Of a stretch of 64,000 nucleotides of DNA, positions 53,147-63,053 are shown piece by piece. Source of the stretch: Staphylococcus shinii. Lineage in GTDB: Bacteria > Bacillota > Bacilli > Staphylococcales > Staphylococcaceae. The first letter of the stretch is position 1, and the number at the start of each line of letters is the position of its first letter. The notes beneath the pieces are model-generated. The model was not told the DNA's origin. It saw only the letters and a list, made by a program, of their open reading frames with translations, and did no database searches. The DNA lies in assembly GCF_017583065.1 (NCBI RefSeq), contig NZ_JAGEVL010000001.1:776860-840859 (forward strand), given 5' to 3'. A program made the position numbers and the translations under genes.

Positions 53147-55134
53147 TGAATTTTCCATGGGATCAATTACTCGTTCAAGGTAACTGGATGATAACGATGG
53201 CACAAATTGGTGCACCTTTCGCAATCATTGCTGTGATCGCAGTAATTAGTTATTTTAAATTATGGAAATATCTATATAGAGAATGGTTCACATCTATTGA
53301 CCATAAAAAAATTGGTGCAATGTACTTAATCTGTGCGGTATTAATGTTCGTACGTGGCGGCATCGACGCACTAATGATGCGTACGCAGTTAGCAATTCCA
53401 GATAACACATTTTTAGAAGGAAACCATTACAATGAGGTCTTTAGTACACACGGTGTAATAATGATCATCTTTATGGCAATGCCTTTCATCTTTGGTTTAT
53501 GGAATGTCGTAGTACCATTACAAATTGGCGCACGCGATGTTGCATTCCCTATATTAAATAACGTAAGTTTCTGGTTATTCTTCTCAGGTATGATTTTATT
53601 CAACCTTTCCTTTATAGTCGGAGGTTCACCTGCAGCTGGTTGGACAAACTATGCACCACTTGCAGGCGAATTCAGCCCAGGACCTGGAGTTAACTATTAC
53701 TTAATAGCAATACAAATTTCTGGTATCGGTACATTAATGACCGGTATTAACTTCTTTGTTACTATACTTAGATGTAAAACACCAACTATGAAATTCATGG
53801 AAATGCCAATGTTCACGGTTACTACTTTTATTACGTCATTAATCGTTATCCTGGCTTTCCCTGTATTAACAGTTGCACTAGCACTATTTACGACTGACAG
53901 AATATTCGACACTGCATTCTTCTCAGTTGCAAACGGTGGTATGCCAATGCTATGGGCTAACTTCTTCTGGGTATGGGGGCACCCTGAAGTGTATATCGTT
54001 ATCTTACCAGCATTTGGTATTTACTCTGAAATTATTCCGACATTTGCACGTAAACGTCTATTCGGTCATCAAAGCATGGTCTGGGCAACTGCAGGTATCG
54101 CATTCTTAAGTTTCTTAGTTTGGGTTCACCATTTCTTCACAATGGGTAATGGTGCATTAATTAACTCATTCTTCTCAATTTCAACCATGCTGATTGGTAT
54201 ACCAACTGGTGTTAAAATCTTTAACTGGTTGTTTACGCTTTATCAAGGTCGTATCACCTTTGAATCACCAATGCTATTTGCATTAGGTTTCATACCTAAC
54301 TTCTTAATAGGTGGTGTAACTGGTATAATGCTCTCTATGGCAGCAGCAGACTACCAATACCACAATACGTACTTCTTAGTAGCGCATTTCCACTATACAT
54401 TAGTGGCTGGTGTTGTATTTGCTTGTCTAGGTGCTTTAATTTTCTGGTGGCCTAAGATGACTGGATTTAAGTTAAACGAAACATTAAACAAATGGTGTTT
54501 CTGGTTATTCATAATCGGATTTAACATTTGTTTCATACCACAATTCATTCTTGGTTTAGATGGTATGCCTCGTCGTTTATATACTTATATGCCAGAAGAT
54601 GGTTGGTGGTTACTAAACGTAATTTCAACTGTCGGTGCCCTAATGATGGCATTAGGCTTTATGTTCTTAGTTGCAAGTATCGTATACAGCTTCTTCAAAG
54701 CACCACGTGAAGCTACTGGCGATAACTGGGATGGTTTAGGTCGTACGTTAGAATGGGCAACTGCAAGCGCAATGCCACCTAAATACAACTTTGCTATCAC
54801 TCCAGATTGGAATGACTATGACACATTTGTAGATATGAAAGAACATGGTCGTCATTATTTAGATAACCATAATTATACAGATATCCATATGCCAAATAAC
54901 ACACCTGTTGGTTTCTGGATGGGAATTTTCTTCACTATTGGTGGATTCTTCCTTATCTTCGAAACACTTATTCCAGCAATAATTTGTTTATTAGGTATTT
55001 TCGGTACAATGATTTATCGTAGTTTCCAAATAGACCACGGTTACCATATACCAGCGTCTGAAGTAGCAGAAACTGAAAAACGTTTACGTGATGCACGTAT
55101 TAAAGAAAGGGAGGCTGTAAGTCATGAGTCATGA
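53146..55134 (+). CDS. qoxB: Quinol oxidase aa3 subunit I (QoxB)
   Basis: Catalytic haem-copper subunit, 662 residues, about 14-15 membrane helices. Haem a ligand region [15 protein letters not shown], the CuB site [17 protein letters not shown] with its His-Glu-Val-Tyr and [11 protein letters not shown], and haem a3/a ligands in [15 protein letters not shown] are present. It shares one base with the qoxA stop (TAATG). Pumps protons while reducing O2 with menaquinol. Confidence 0.97.
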   Translation: MNFPWDQLLVQGNWMITMAQIGAPFAIIAVIAVISYFKLWKYLYREWFTSIDHKKIGAMYLICAVLMFVRGGIDALMMRTQLAIPDNTFLEGNHYNEVFSTHGVIMIIFMAMPFIFGLWNVVVPLQIGARDVAFPILNNVSFWLFFSGMILFNLSFIVGGSPAAGWTNYAPLAGEFSPGPGVNYYLIAIQISGIGTLMTGINFFVTILRCKTPTMKFMEMPMFTVTTFITSLIVILAFPVLTVALALFTTDRIFDTAFFSVANGGMPMLWANFFWVWGHPEVYIVILPAFGIYSEIIPTFARKRLFGHQSMVWATAGIAFLSFLVWVHHFFTMGNGALINSFFSISTMLIGIPTGVKIFNWLFTLYQGRITFESPMLFALGFIPNFLIGGVTGIMLSMAAADYQYHNTYFLVAHFHYTLVAGVVFACLGALIFWWPKMTGFKLNETLNKWCFWLFIIGFNICFIPQFILGLDGMPRRLYTYMPEDGWWLLNVISTVGALMMALGFMFLVASIVYSFFKAPREATGDNWDGLGRTLEWATASAMPPKYNFAITPDWNDYDTFVDMKEHGRHYLDNHNYTDIHMPNNTPVGFWMGIFFTIGGFFLIFETLIPAIICLLGIFGTMIYRSFQIDHGYHIPASEVAETEKRLRDARIKEREAVSHES

Positions 55135-55729
55135 TGCAAACACAATTGACCAACGTTCGCATGAAGGTAATTTAAATAGACTTGGCTTTTGGATTTTCCT
55201 TACAGCAGAATTCTCATTATTCGGTACGTTGTTTGCGGCATTATTAACACTTCAACACGGCGGCGATTATGCCGGCAAAATGACTACTGAATTATTTGAA
55301 TTACCACTTATATTAATAATGACATTTGCATTATTAATTAGTTCTTACACTTGTGGTATAGCAATATACTATATGAGAAAAGAAAAAGAAAAATTAATGA
55401 TGATCTGGATGATTATCACAGTCCTTTTAGGTGCTGTATTCGTAGGCTTTGAAATTTATGAGTTTGCGCATTACGTACACGAAGGTGTTAATCTAACTAT
55501 TGGTTCTTATTGGTCTAGCTTCTTTATTCTACTAGGAACACATGGTGCCCACGTATCATTAGGTATTGTTTGGATTATTTGTTTATTAATTCAAGTTGCA
55601 ATGCGAGGATTAAATAAAGACAATGCTCCTAAATTATTTATAGTCAGTTTATATTGGCACTTTTTAGATGTTGTTTGGATTTTCATCTTTACTGCCGTAT
55701 ATATGATAGGGATGGTGTTTAGCGGATGA
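55124..55729 (+). CDS. qoxC: Quinol oxidase aa3 subunit III (QoxC)
   Basis: Five-helix subunit III, 201 residues. Conserved [51 protein letters not shown] and [17 protein letters not shown]. It overlaps qoxB by 11 bases, and its ribosome site (AAAGGGAGG) lies inside qoxB. Confidence 0.96.
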   Translation: MSHDANTIDQRSHEGNLNRLGFWIFLTAEFSLFGTLFAALLTLQHGGDYAGKMTTELFELPLILIMTFALLISSYTCGIAIYYMRKEKEKLMMIWMIITVLLGAVFVGFEIYEFAHYVHEGVNLTIGSYWSSFFILLGTHGAHVSLGIVWIICLLIQVAMRGLNKDNAPKLFIVSLYWHFLDVVWIFIFTAVYMIGMVFSG

Positions 55730-56016
55730 ATACAATTGTAAAACATACTGTAGGTTTTATTGCCTCAATCGTTCTAACGATCTTAGCAGTATTCGTAACC
55801 TTATACACATCTATGGCACTTAATGCTAAGATTACCATCATCTTTGGTTTTGCTTTTATACAAGCTGCAGTTCAATTATTAATGTTCATGCACTTAACTG
55901 AAGGTAAAGATGGAAATTTACAAGGATTCAAAGTTATATTTGCTATTATCATTACTTTAATTACTGTTATCGGTACTTATTGGGTAATGCAAGGTGGACA
56001 CTCAAGCCACTTATAA
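55726..56016 (+). CDS. qoxD: Quinol oxidase aa3 subunit IV (QoxD)
   Basis: Small three-helix subunit IV, 96 residues, of the COX4-pro type: [19 protein letters not shown] and [20 protein letters not shown] overlaps the qoxC stop (GATGA). Last gene of the operon, followed at once by a strong terminator. Confidence 0.95.
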   Translation: MNTIVKHTVGFIASIVLTILAVFVTLYTSMALNAKITIIFGFAFIQAAVQLLMFMHLTEGKDGNLQGFKVIFAIIITLITVIGTYWVMQGGHSSHL

Positions 56017-56020
56017 TCCT

Positions 56021-56053
56021 AAAAAAGACTTCTCTTCGGAGAAGTCTTTTTTT
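56021..56053 (+). terminator. qox operon terminator with UUCG tetraloop
   Basis: AAAAAAGACTTCTC-TTCG-GAGAAGTCTTTTTT: perfect 14-bp stem, very stable tetraloop and U7 run. Five bases past the qoxD stop. Confidence 0.95.
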
Positions 56054-56189
56054 ATTATTATTTTTTATAAAAGTTAAAGCAAGTTACTGTACTATTTCCA
56101 ATTACGTTTAATACATTTTTTAAGCATTCAAACTACAAAAATTGTAAAATAAGCACATACCCTATTTTATTCAAGGAGGTTAATTAATA

Positions 56190-57098
56190 ATGAAACAACC
56201 TATAATTATAGACACTGATCCTGGTATTGATGATGCTGCTGCAATCAGTATTGCTTTAAATCACCCTGCATTTGATTTAAGAATGATTACTACTGTCAAT
56301 GGAAATGTTGGGATTGAAAAAACAACAGCAAATGCATTAAAACTTAAACAGTTTTTTACAAGCAATGTACCTATACATAAAGGTGCTTCACAGCCCCTAC
56401 TTTCAAATATCGTAGACGCAAGTACAGTCCATGGAGAATCAGGTATGAACGGATATAATTTTCCTGAACCTAACTATGATGATTTAGCTTCAATGCATGC
56501 TGTGGAAGCTATGTATAAAGAATTAAAAATAAATGAAAATCCGGTAACACTCATTCCTATTGGACCACTAACGAATATTGCGCTATTAATATCTACTTAC
56601 CCTGAAGTTAAAGATTATATTAAAGAAATTGTCTTAATGGGTGGTTCTGCTGGCCGTGGAAATGTAACGCCCTCTGCAGAATTTAATATTTTTTGTGATC
56701 CAGAAGCTGCTCAAATCGTATTCAATTCAGGTTTACCTTTGACTATGGTCGGTCTTGATGTTGCAAGAAGTTCTACATTAAGTCATAAAACAGTAAATGA
56801 ACTTCAGGTATTAAACCAAACTGGTGATATGCTACACCATCTTTTCAAACATTATAAAGGTGATGATTTTGAAAATGGCATTAATGTTTATGATGTATAC
56901 ACTGTGCTTTATCTGCTCCATCCCGAAAAGTTTGATGTCCAAGAAGCAGATGTTCAAATTGAGACTAATGGTACATTGACAAAAGGTGCAACAGTTACAG
57001 ATTTTAAATCATTATTCCCCAATTGTAGCGTGGTCATGTCCATTGAACCTAGTGTATTTAAAGATATCTTTATAGATGCACTCAAATACTGTAAATAA
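56190..57098 (+). CDS. Inosine-uridine-preferring nucleoside hydrolase family protein
   Basis: Ribonucleoside hydrolase that splits the N-glycosidic bond, giving base and ribose; 302 residues. The Ca2+ and ribose site DTDPGIDDAAAI opens the protein; NGNVGIEKTTANAL, GPLTNIALLI, VLMGGSAGRGNVTPSAEFN and NVYDVYTVLYLLHP (catalytic-region His/Asp neighbourhood) follow. AAGGAGG is ten bases before the ATG. Not usual at this spot in S. aureus, where qoxD is followed by fmtA. Base preference unknown. Confidence 0.9.
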   Translation: MKQPIIIDTDPGIDDAAAISIALNHPAFDLRMITTVNGNVGIEKTTANALKLKQFFTSNVPIHKGASQPLLSNIVDASTVHGESGMNGYNFPEPNYDDLASMHAVEAMYKELKINENPVTLIPIGPLTNIALLISTYPEVKDYIKEIVLMGGSAGRGNVTPSAEFNIFCDPEAAQIVFNSGLPLTMVGLDVARSSTLSHKTVNELQVLNQTGDMLHHLFKHYKGDDFENGINVYDVYTVLYLLHPEKFDVQEADVQIETNGTLTKGATVTDFKSLFPNCSVVMSIEPSVFKDIFIDALKYCK

Positions 57099-57119
57099 TT
57101 GATAGTTTATTAATACATA

Positions 57120-57189
57120 AAAAAACACTCCTTTTTACTATTTAATCTGTAATTTTTAAGCTTTGCTTAAATAGTAAAGGAGTGTTTTT
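57120..57189. terminator. Bidirectional terminator nucleoside hydrolase / fmtA
   Basis: AAAAACACTCCTTT and TACTATTTAA on the left pair with TTAAATAGTA and AAAGGAGTGTTTTT on the right (about 23 bp, one 2-base bulge, 21-base loop). A/T tracts flank both ends. Confidence 0.88.
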
Positions 57190-57193
57190 CATT

Positions 57194-58369
57194 TTAATAT
57201 TTCTGACCAACAATATTATATGGTTCACCTTGTTTCAAGATATCATAATAAATATGTTTTATTTTCTTTTCATTACTAGTCTTACTATTTTCATAATTAG
57301 TGCCTAATACTACTATATATTTGTTATTAAAATAAGCTGTAAACACTTGACCAAAAAAACCGCCATTAATCCTATTTTTATCTGGAAGTGAATAAAAACC
57401 ATATCTATAAGGTTGCGGATATTGCGATGTTAGACTTTCATGTAAAAATGGCTGTGTGATTTTATCATCAAAAAGTTCATTTTTTTGCAAATTTAAAATT
57501 AATTGTCCCATATCGTATGGCGCCATAAAGAGATTACCTGCACCATAATACTGATCTAATATATTTGGCGTTTGTTTTATCGGTTTATCAGAATTTTTAT
57601 CCTTTTTATAGCCAATAGCCATATTTTTTTGATAATCTACATCATTAAAAAATGCTGTAAAATTCAAATTATATGGCCCAGCAAGTCTCTCTTCAAAATT
57701 CTTTACATACGATTTATTAGTCACCTCTTCAATCACACGTGATAAAACTAGGTAATTCGCATCATTGTATCTGTTTTTATTATAATATTTTTGCTCTATT
57801 CCCTTTTCTTGTATAGCATGCACGGCTTCATCTAAATTTTTATATTGCGGTGAAGCACTATATTTATATAAACCACTTTTATGTTGCATCAATTGATTTA
57901 ATGTAATGGGTTGAACTGATTTAAACCATGGTAAATACTTTGTGACTGGATCCTGCATATTTATTTTCTTATCATTTACAAGTTGCTTTAGCATTAAACC
58001 AGTTGTAAATTTTTGAGAAGATCCAATTAAATATAATGTATCCGCTGTGTTCTTTTCATCTTCTTTAAAATTTCTTATACCGTAACCTTTATTTAGCTTT
58101 AATTGACCATTTTCGAATACAGCAGCAGTGCCATTAAATTTAATTTGTTCTAAATATCTATTAATTTCTACAATATCAGAATTTTTTTCGTCAATAACAG
58201 TTTTTAATTCTCCTACTTTTTTATGATCTTTTGATGCTTCTTCATAAGATTTGTTAGCATTGTATTCTTGATTATAACGTTGGTAATGTTTATACACTAT
58301 TAAAAACGTTATAGCTATAAGAAGTATGCTCAAAATAATCGTTAATCGTTTTAGTTTTTTCGTAGTCAT
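57194..58369 (-). CDS. fmtA: FmtA-like serine esterase acting on teichoic acids
   Basis: Membrane-anchored penicillin-binding-like serine hydrolase, 391 residues. S. aureus FmtA removes D-alanine from teichoic acids and affects methicillin resistance. One N-terminal anchor (about 9-26) precedes the extracellular domain. The catalytic SxxK is S117-S-Q-K120 in LIGSSQKFTTG; the second motif is in NRYNDANYLVLSRVIEE; other family blocks are LMQHKSGLYKY and NILDQYYGAGNLFMAPYDMG. Its stop is 19 bases downstream of pgcA's ... on the same strand, so the two form one unit. Confidence 0.92.
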   Translation of the reverse strand: MTTKKLKRLTIILSILLIAITFLIVYKHYQRYNQEYNANKSYEEASKDHKKVGELKTVIDEKNSDIVEINRYLEQIKFNGTAAVFENGQLKLNKGYGIRNFKEDEKNTADTLYLIGSSQKFTTGLMLKQLVNDKKINMQDPVTKYLPWFKSVQPITLNQLMQHKSGLYKYSASPQYKNLDEAVHAIQEKGIEQKYYNKNRYNDANYLVLSRVIEEVTNKSYVKNFEERLAGPYNLNFTAFFNDVDYQKNMAIGYKKDKNSDKPIKQTPNILDQYYGAGNLFMAPYDMGQLILNLQKNELFDDKITQPFLHESLTSQYPQPYRYGFYSLPDKNRINGGFFGQVFTAYFNNKYIVVLGTNYENSKTSNEKKIKHIYYDILKQGEPYNIVGQKY

Positions 58370-58388
58370 CTTTTTGCCTCTGTTTTAC

Positions 58389-60050
58389 TCAATCTATATA
58401 GTTAATATAGTCTTTTTCAAATTGTTCCGTTATGCCATCAATATTATCTACATTAAGTGAAAAATACAGCTTAATTTTTGGTTCTGTGCCTGACGGTCTT
58501 AAAGCAATAAAACCATTTTCAAATATGAACCTAATTAGATTTGTATTAGGTAATGATAATAATTCAGTTGTTCCCTCTTTTACATTTCTAATTTCACCAG
58601 TTCGATAATCCTCAATCTGTTTGACATCCATACCACATATTGAAAAAATATCTTTATTTCTAAACTGATTCATTATTTTAGAGATTTTCTCATTACCTTT
58701 TGTACCTTCAAAGCTAGGTGCAATTGTTCTATCTTTAAATTCACCAATATTTTTATAGATATCATTAATTGTATCTTTAAACGTTAAACCGTTTTTATTT
58801 AATAAATTCTTATATTTAATCAGCAACGGTACCATTTGAATTGCATCTTTATCTCTAGATATTGATTTTGCTAAGTATCCGTGGCTTTCTTCGAATGCTA
58901 ATAACAATTGCTTATTAGACGTGTTGTTTTTTTGTTCAATAAAGTCTGAAATATATTTAAACCCAGTAAGTACATTAGCCACTTCAACATTTAATGATAT
59001 GGCCAATCTCTCCGCTAGTTCACTTGTAACAATCGATTTAATAATATATTGTGGTGTATTAGCTTCTATTAAATCTTGAAATCTTAATTTCATAAACAGT
59101 AGACCTATTTCATTACCATTAAAATATCTATAATCATTATCTCCATAACGTTCAATAAAACCTAATCTATCTGCGTCTGGATCTGTAGCAATAATCAGTT
59201 GTGCATCTGTTTCGTCTGCTAATTTTTTACCTAGTGTAAACGCGGCTTCGTCTTCAGGATTAGCAATTGCAATAGTTGGAAAATGACCATCTGGTTTTGA
59301 TTGTTTTTCTTCTATTACATAGTTATGATAATTCAACTCTGCTAATATATCTGACATTAGTGGTAAACTCGTACCATGTAAACTTGTAAGTACAACTTTT
59401 GCATCTTTTTCTTCAATTGTACCTACTAATGTTTTTACTTCAGATTTATATTTTTCTGTAACTTCATTAGCCATGTATTGAATTTTCTCTTCATTTAATA
59501 ATGATTCAAAATCACCTTTTTCAATTGACAGTGGCGATGCAATTGAATTTATATACGAACTTAACGTTTCTGATGCTTCTGGTAATAATTGACCACCATG
59601 ATTATCATAAATTTTTATACCATTATAATTTTTAGGGTTATGACTAGCAGTTATCATGACACCCGCACTTACATTTAATTCTCTTACCGCAAAAGATAGC
59701 TCGGGTGTAGATTTGTAATTTTCTGATACAATCGTACGCACCCCATTTTTAGCTAAAACACTTGCCATTTCTCTAGAAAATTCTTTTGATAATAATCTAG
59801 TATCAAAATGGATAACTGCTGATGGATTGTTACTAACTTTATTTTTTAAATATTGTGCTAATCCTAACGCAACTTTTCGAACAGTAAAGGCATTTAATCT
59901 ACCAGGTCCTAAACCAAAAGTACTTCTTATACCTGCAGTACCAAAAGATAAAGTAGTTTCAAAGCCCCCGTTTTTCTCTTCTTCTGTTTGTAATTGATAA
60001 AAATCTTTAACTAAACTCTCATCAATTTTCTCTAACCAAGCTTGTTTCAC
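58389..60050 (-). CDS. pgcA: Alpha-phosphoglucomutase PgcA
   Basis: Interconverts glucose-6-P and glucose-1-P, which feeds UDP-glucose for the lipoteichoic acid glycolipid anchor. 553 residues, family length. Phosphoserine loop TASHNPKNYNGIKIYD, metal loop ATDPDADRLGFIERYG, sugar-binding GFKYISDFIE and EESHGYLAKSISRD, and the phosphate-binding LRPSGTEPKIKLYFS. Lies directly upstream of fmtA in the same direction with a 19-base gap. In S. aureus pgcA is elsewhere, so the pairing is unusual. Phosphomannomutase activity is possible as in other family members. Confidence 0.9.
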   Translation of the reverse strand: MKQAWLEKIDESLVKDFYQLQTEEEKNGGFETTLSFGTAGIRSTFGLGPGRLNAFTVRKVALGLAQYLKNKVSNNPSAVIHFDTRLLSKEFSREMASVLAKNGVRTIVSENYKSTPELSFAVRELNVSAGVMITASHNPKNYNGIKIYDNHGGQLLPEASETLSSYINSIASPLSIEKGDFESLLNEEKIQYMANEVTEKYKSEVKTLVGTIEEKDAKVVLTSLHGTSLPLMSDILAELNYHNYVIEEKQSKPDGHFPTIAIANPEDEAAFTLGKKLADETDAQLIIATDPDADRLGFIERYGDNDYRYFNGNEIGLLFMKLRFQDLIEANTPQYIIKSIVTSELAERLAISLNVEVANVLTGFKYISDFIEQKNNTSNKQLLLAFEESHGYLAKSISRDKDAIQMVPLLIKYKNLLNKNGLTFKDTINDIYKNIGEFKDRTIAPSFEGTKGNEKISKIMNQFRNKDIFSICGMDVKQIEDYRTGEIRNVKEGTTELLSLPNTNLIRFIFENGFIALRPSGTEPKIKLYFSLNVDNIDGITEQFEKDYINYID

Positions 60051-60493
60051 GTTAATGTATCCTCCTTATATCTCTCAGAATAAAGATATATTTAATTTTA
60101 AAAGCTAATTTTCAATAATTCATCTCATAAATTTTTCTACTCTAACAGAACCTATTAAATATTCATTAGAATTGATATTGTCTACAAGTTTATATTTCCA
60201 CTGTATATTATATCTTATGTTTTAAAATAAATCATTTTTAATCAAATGACATAAATGTAACCTTCATATCTAAAGTTTGATTACTCAAGCGCTAACTACT
60301 ACAAATACCTTTTAATTTCACTTCAAACTTGTAAATAACATATTGATAGTTGATATTTTTTAATTATAGTAATAAAATTATAAGTTATAGTACATTTTCT
60401 TCTTTACAAATATTTAACAAAGTTAAAAAGGTTAATAACTTAAACAAAATAATAGTTACATGTACCAAATCTTATACATGGGGAGCTTCAAAC
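60051..60493. other. Gene-free 443 bp between pgcA and lcpB (divergent)
   Basis: AT-rich control region holding the divergent promoters of pgcA and lcpB. An open frame extends upstream of lcpB to 60350, but it has no ribosome site and contains leader-like sequence. I see no definite operator or hairpin. Confidence 0.5.
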
Positions 60494-61837
60494 ATGAATA
60501 AATTTTTAAAATATTTTTTAATATTTCTATCTTTACTTCTTGTGGTTGTTCCAGTGATATTTGCCGTTATACTATTAAAATCTTCTCAAGGCGCTTTTGA
60601 ACATTCATACAATGATCAAGATTCAGCGAGACAATCTAACATCCGTGAATCAAAAGTTGATCCTTCAAAAGATCCTATCTCTATCTTATTCTTAGGTATT
60701 GATGATAATAGTGGTCGTGAAAAAAACGGACAAAGTACTGAACAATCAAGATCAGATGCAATGATTTTCTCTACACTCAACACCGAGAAAGAACAAATAA
60801 GAATGTTAAGTATCCCACGTGATACTATTAGTTATATCCCTAAAGTAGGTTATTACGATAAAATTGCACATGCTCATGCTTATGGAGGTCCTAAATCATC
60901 AATGGACTCTGTAGAAGCTACTTTAAATGTGCCAGTTGATTACTATGTAAGAATAAATATGGAAGCTTTTGTCGATGCTGTAAATGAACTGGGCGGTATC
61001 GAATACGATGTCCCTTATGACATTAATGAACCGAATACGGATGATTCTGGAAAAATAAAAGTTAAAAAGGGCCACCAAAATTTAAATGGTGATGAAGCAT
61101 TAGCCGTTGCGAGAACAAGACATCAAGATTCTGATTTAAAACGTGGTCAACGTCAAATGGATTTAATAAAAAAACTATTTGCTAAAGCTCAAAAAGCAGA
61201 TTCAATTAGTAAATTAGATGATGTTGTTGAAATTGTTGGTAAAAATGCCAAACACAATTTAAGTTATAAAGAAATCAAAGTGCTTGCAACATCTTATTTA
61301 AAAGATGATATTGAAATCAAGAGTACACAACTTGAAGGTAAAGATGATTACTTAAATGGTATATATTATTACAATCCTGATATAAAAAATATTCAAGATA
61401 CGTCAAATCTTTTGCGTGATGATCTAGAATTACCTAAAATAAAAGACAAGATAGAATTTCTAAATCAACGTGTTATTGATTTTTATGGTACACTCATACC
61501 ACAAACAGAGATAGATAGTTCGTTGTTAAGAAAATCTCAAAGTGATAGTACTAGTAATGACGATGATGAAAATCAATCGTCAGATAGTAATTCTACAGAT
61601 TCAAATAGCCAAAAAAATAATGACAATGATAATAGCCAACAATCAGATGCCAATCAAGACAATCAATATGAAAATCAACAAGACAACAGCAACCAACAAA
61701 ACAATAGCAACCAACAAAACAACGGCCAAAATACACAACAACAAATTAATCCAAATCAACAACAACCTGATCAAAATCAGCAACCTAATCAAAATCAACA
61801 ACCAGATACTCAAGAAATACCAACAAATCAATATTAA
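60494..61837 (+). CDS. lcpB: LytR-CpsA-Psr (LCP) wall-polymer ligase, LcpB-like, with Q/N-rich tail
   Basis: Enzyme that attaches wall teichoic acid or other glycopolymers to peptidoglycan. 447 residues; start at ATG 60494 after GGGAG. One membrane anchor (about 6-29), then the LCP domain (about 60-245): LFLGIDDNSGRE, QSRSDAMI, MLSIPRDTISYIP, and YDKIAHAHAYGG, GGIEYDVPYD, ALAVARTRHQDSDLKRGQRQ with Arg residues that bind the polyprenyl phosphate. The last 100 residues are almost only Asn, Gln, Asp, Ser and Pro, with repeats such as NQQNNS and NQNQQP, in the extracellular space. Same place as S. aureus SA0908. Confidence 0.93.
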   Translation: MNKFLKYFLIFLSLLLVVVPVIFAVILLKSSQGAFEHSYNDQDSARQSNIRESKVDPSKDPISILFLGIDDNSGREKNGQSTEQSRSDAMIFSTLNTEKEQIRMLSIPRDTISYIPKVGYYDKIAHAHAYGGPKSSMDSVEATLNVPVDYYVRINMEAFVDAVNELGGIEYDVPYDINEPNTDDSGKIKVKKGHQNLNGDEALAVARTRHQDSDLKRGQRQMDLIKKLFAKAQKADSISKLDDVVEIVGKNAKHNLSYKEIKVLATSYLKDDIEIKSTQLEGKDDYLNGIYYYNPDIKNIQDTSNLLRDDLELPKIKDKIEFLNQRVIDFYGTLIPQTEIDSSLLRKSQSDSTSNDDDENQSSDSNSTDSNSQKNNDNDNSQQSDANQDNQYENQQDNSNQQNNSNQQNNGQNTQQQINPNQQQPDQNQQPNQNQQPDTQEIPTNQY

Positions 61838-61858
61838 TTTTAGAGAGGAGCTCACTGT

Positions 61859-62329
61859 ATGTCACGTAAAACATATGACAAACTTAACCAAATAAACGGT
61901 ATGTTTAATGTATTAGAACAACAATTGATTCACAGCAAAGATATGGCACTTTTTAGAAATGAATTTTTCTATGTCAATCATGAACATCGCGAAAATTATG
62001 AGGCATTACGAATTTACTATAAAGATAGTGACAATAATCCAATTGTTGATGGCGCGTGTTATATTGTTGCGCTTCCAGAAATTTTTGAAAAAGTTGACGT
62101 TTTTGAATCAGAACTCCCTTTCACATGGGTTTATGATCAAAATGGTATTACAGATACGATGAAACAGATTAGTGTGCCAATCCAGTATCTGATTGCTGCT
62201 GCACTGGAAGTAACTGATGTAAACTTATTTAAACCTTCTGGCTTTGCCATGGGAATGAATAATTGGAACATTGCACAGATGCGTATTTTTTGGCAATACA
62301 CTGCAATTATTAGAAAAGAAGCATTATAA
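61859..62329 (+). CDS. DUF2538 family protein
   Basis: A 156-residue cytosolic protein of the staphylococcal DUF2538 family, in the same place as S. aureus SA0907 between lcpB and the GNAT gene. Conserved-looking blocks: NEFFYVNHEHRENYEALRI, VDGACYIVALPEIFEKV, FKPSGFAMGMNNWNIAQMR. No signal, membrane segment or catalytic motif. GAGAGGAG precedes the ATG (21 bases after lcpB), so it is co-transcribed. Function unknown. Confidence 0.88.
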   Translation: MSRKTYDKLNQINGMFNVLEQQLIHSKDMALFRNEFFYVNHEHRENYEALRIYYKDSDNNPIVDGACYIVALPEIFEKVDVFESELPFTWVYDQNGITDTMKQISVPIQYLIAAALEVTDVNLFKPSGFAMGMNNWNIAQMRIFWQYTAIIRKEAL

Positions 62330-62337
62330 AATAACTG

Positions 62338-62369
62338 CCCTATCATATAAATTATGATAGGGTATTTTT
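62338..62369 (+). terminator. Hairpin between DUF2538 and GNAT genes
   Basis: CCCTATCATA and TATGATAGGG form a perfect 10-bp stem around AAATT, followed by TATTTTTA. Likely terminates the lcpB-DUF2538 transcript, at least partly. Confidence 0.75.
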
Positions 62370-62397
62370 AATATCAAAATTGAAATGAGGAATCCTA

Positions 62398-62820
62398 ATG
62401 TTCAAAATTGTTACAACTCAAACTATGCTAGAAGAAGCTCATAATATACGTAAAAAGGTCTTCGTTGAAGAACAAAGCGTGCCTTTAGAAAATGAAATAG
62501 ACCAATACGAAACTATGGCTACTCATATAATCGGATACGACAAAGATGATATGCCATTTTCTACCGGTAGATTACGCCCTATAGATAACGGTGTAAAGAT
62601 AGAAAGAGTGGCTATTTTAGCAACACATCGTAACAAAGGTTGTGGAAAATTATTAATGGAATTTTTAGAAAAAGTAGCAAAAGATCAAGGCTATCAAAGA
62701 TTAATGCTTAATGCACAATACCACGCACAAGGATTTTATGAATCTCTTGGCTATCAATCCTTTGGAGAAACGTTTATGGAGGAAAATATTAAACATATTG
62801 CAATGACAAAAATAATGTAA
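62398..62820 (+). CDS. GNAT-family N-acetyltransferase
   Basis: A 140-residue acetyltransferase. The acetyl-CoA loop is ATHRNKGCGKLLMEFLEKVA (motif A, RxxGxG/A type), followed by AQYHAQGFYESLGYQ (motif B). The N-terminus (ARKKVFVEEQSVPLENEID-like) matches the ElaA/YjcF subgroup. Substrate unknown. AATGAGGAAT lies before the ATG. Position conserved just upstream of atl. Confidence 0.9.
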   Translation: MFKIVTTQTMLEEAHNIRKKVFVEEQSVPLENEIDQYETMATHIIGYDKDDMPFSTGRLRPIDNGVKIERVAILATHRNKGCGKLLMEFLEKVAKDQGYQRLMLNAQYHAQGFYESLGYQSFGETFMEENIKHIAMTKIM

Positions 62821-63013
62821 AAACAATCTTCATATTTTTACATTAATATTCCATCTAATTTTTGTAATATTTCTTCAGGTGTATTTTTTCAATATATTGT
62901 GAATAAGGCGTAATAACGCTTTAAATTGAATATTAAATCTTTTCTAAAACTTAATAAGATTAATTTTATATTACAAATCGGTGAAAAATAAGTCACTCAA
63001 TCCTTAGTCGTAT

Positions 63014-63019
63014 TATAAT
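63014..63019 (+). promoter_or_regulatory. -10 element of the atl promoter
   Basis: TATAAT, 35 bases before the atl start; the -35 is weak (AGTCAC-like sequence near 62991). AAAGGGGCAG is the ribosome site for ATG 63054. Confidence 0.5.
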
Positions 63020-63053
63020 GAATTTAAATTTATAAAGTTAAAGGGGCAGTTTA

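Noticed and set aside
60350..60493. N-terminal extension of the LCP protein
   Set aside because: No ribosome site and no LCP-like topology before MNKFLKYF; GGGAG fits the start at 60494.
61542..61895. Overlapping low-complexity frames on both strands
   Set aside because: They are produced by the Gln/Asn codon bias of the lcpB tail in other frames.
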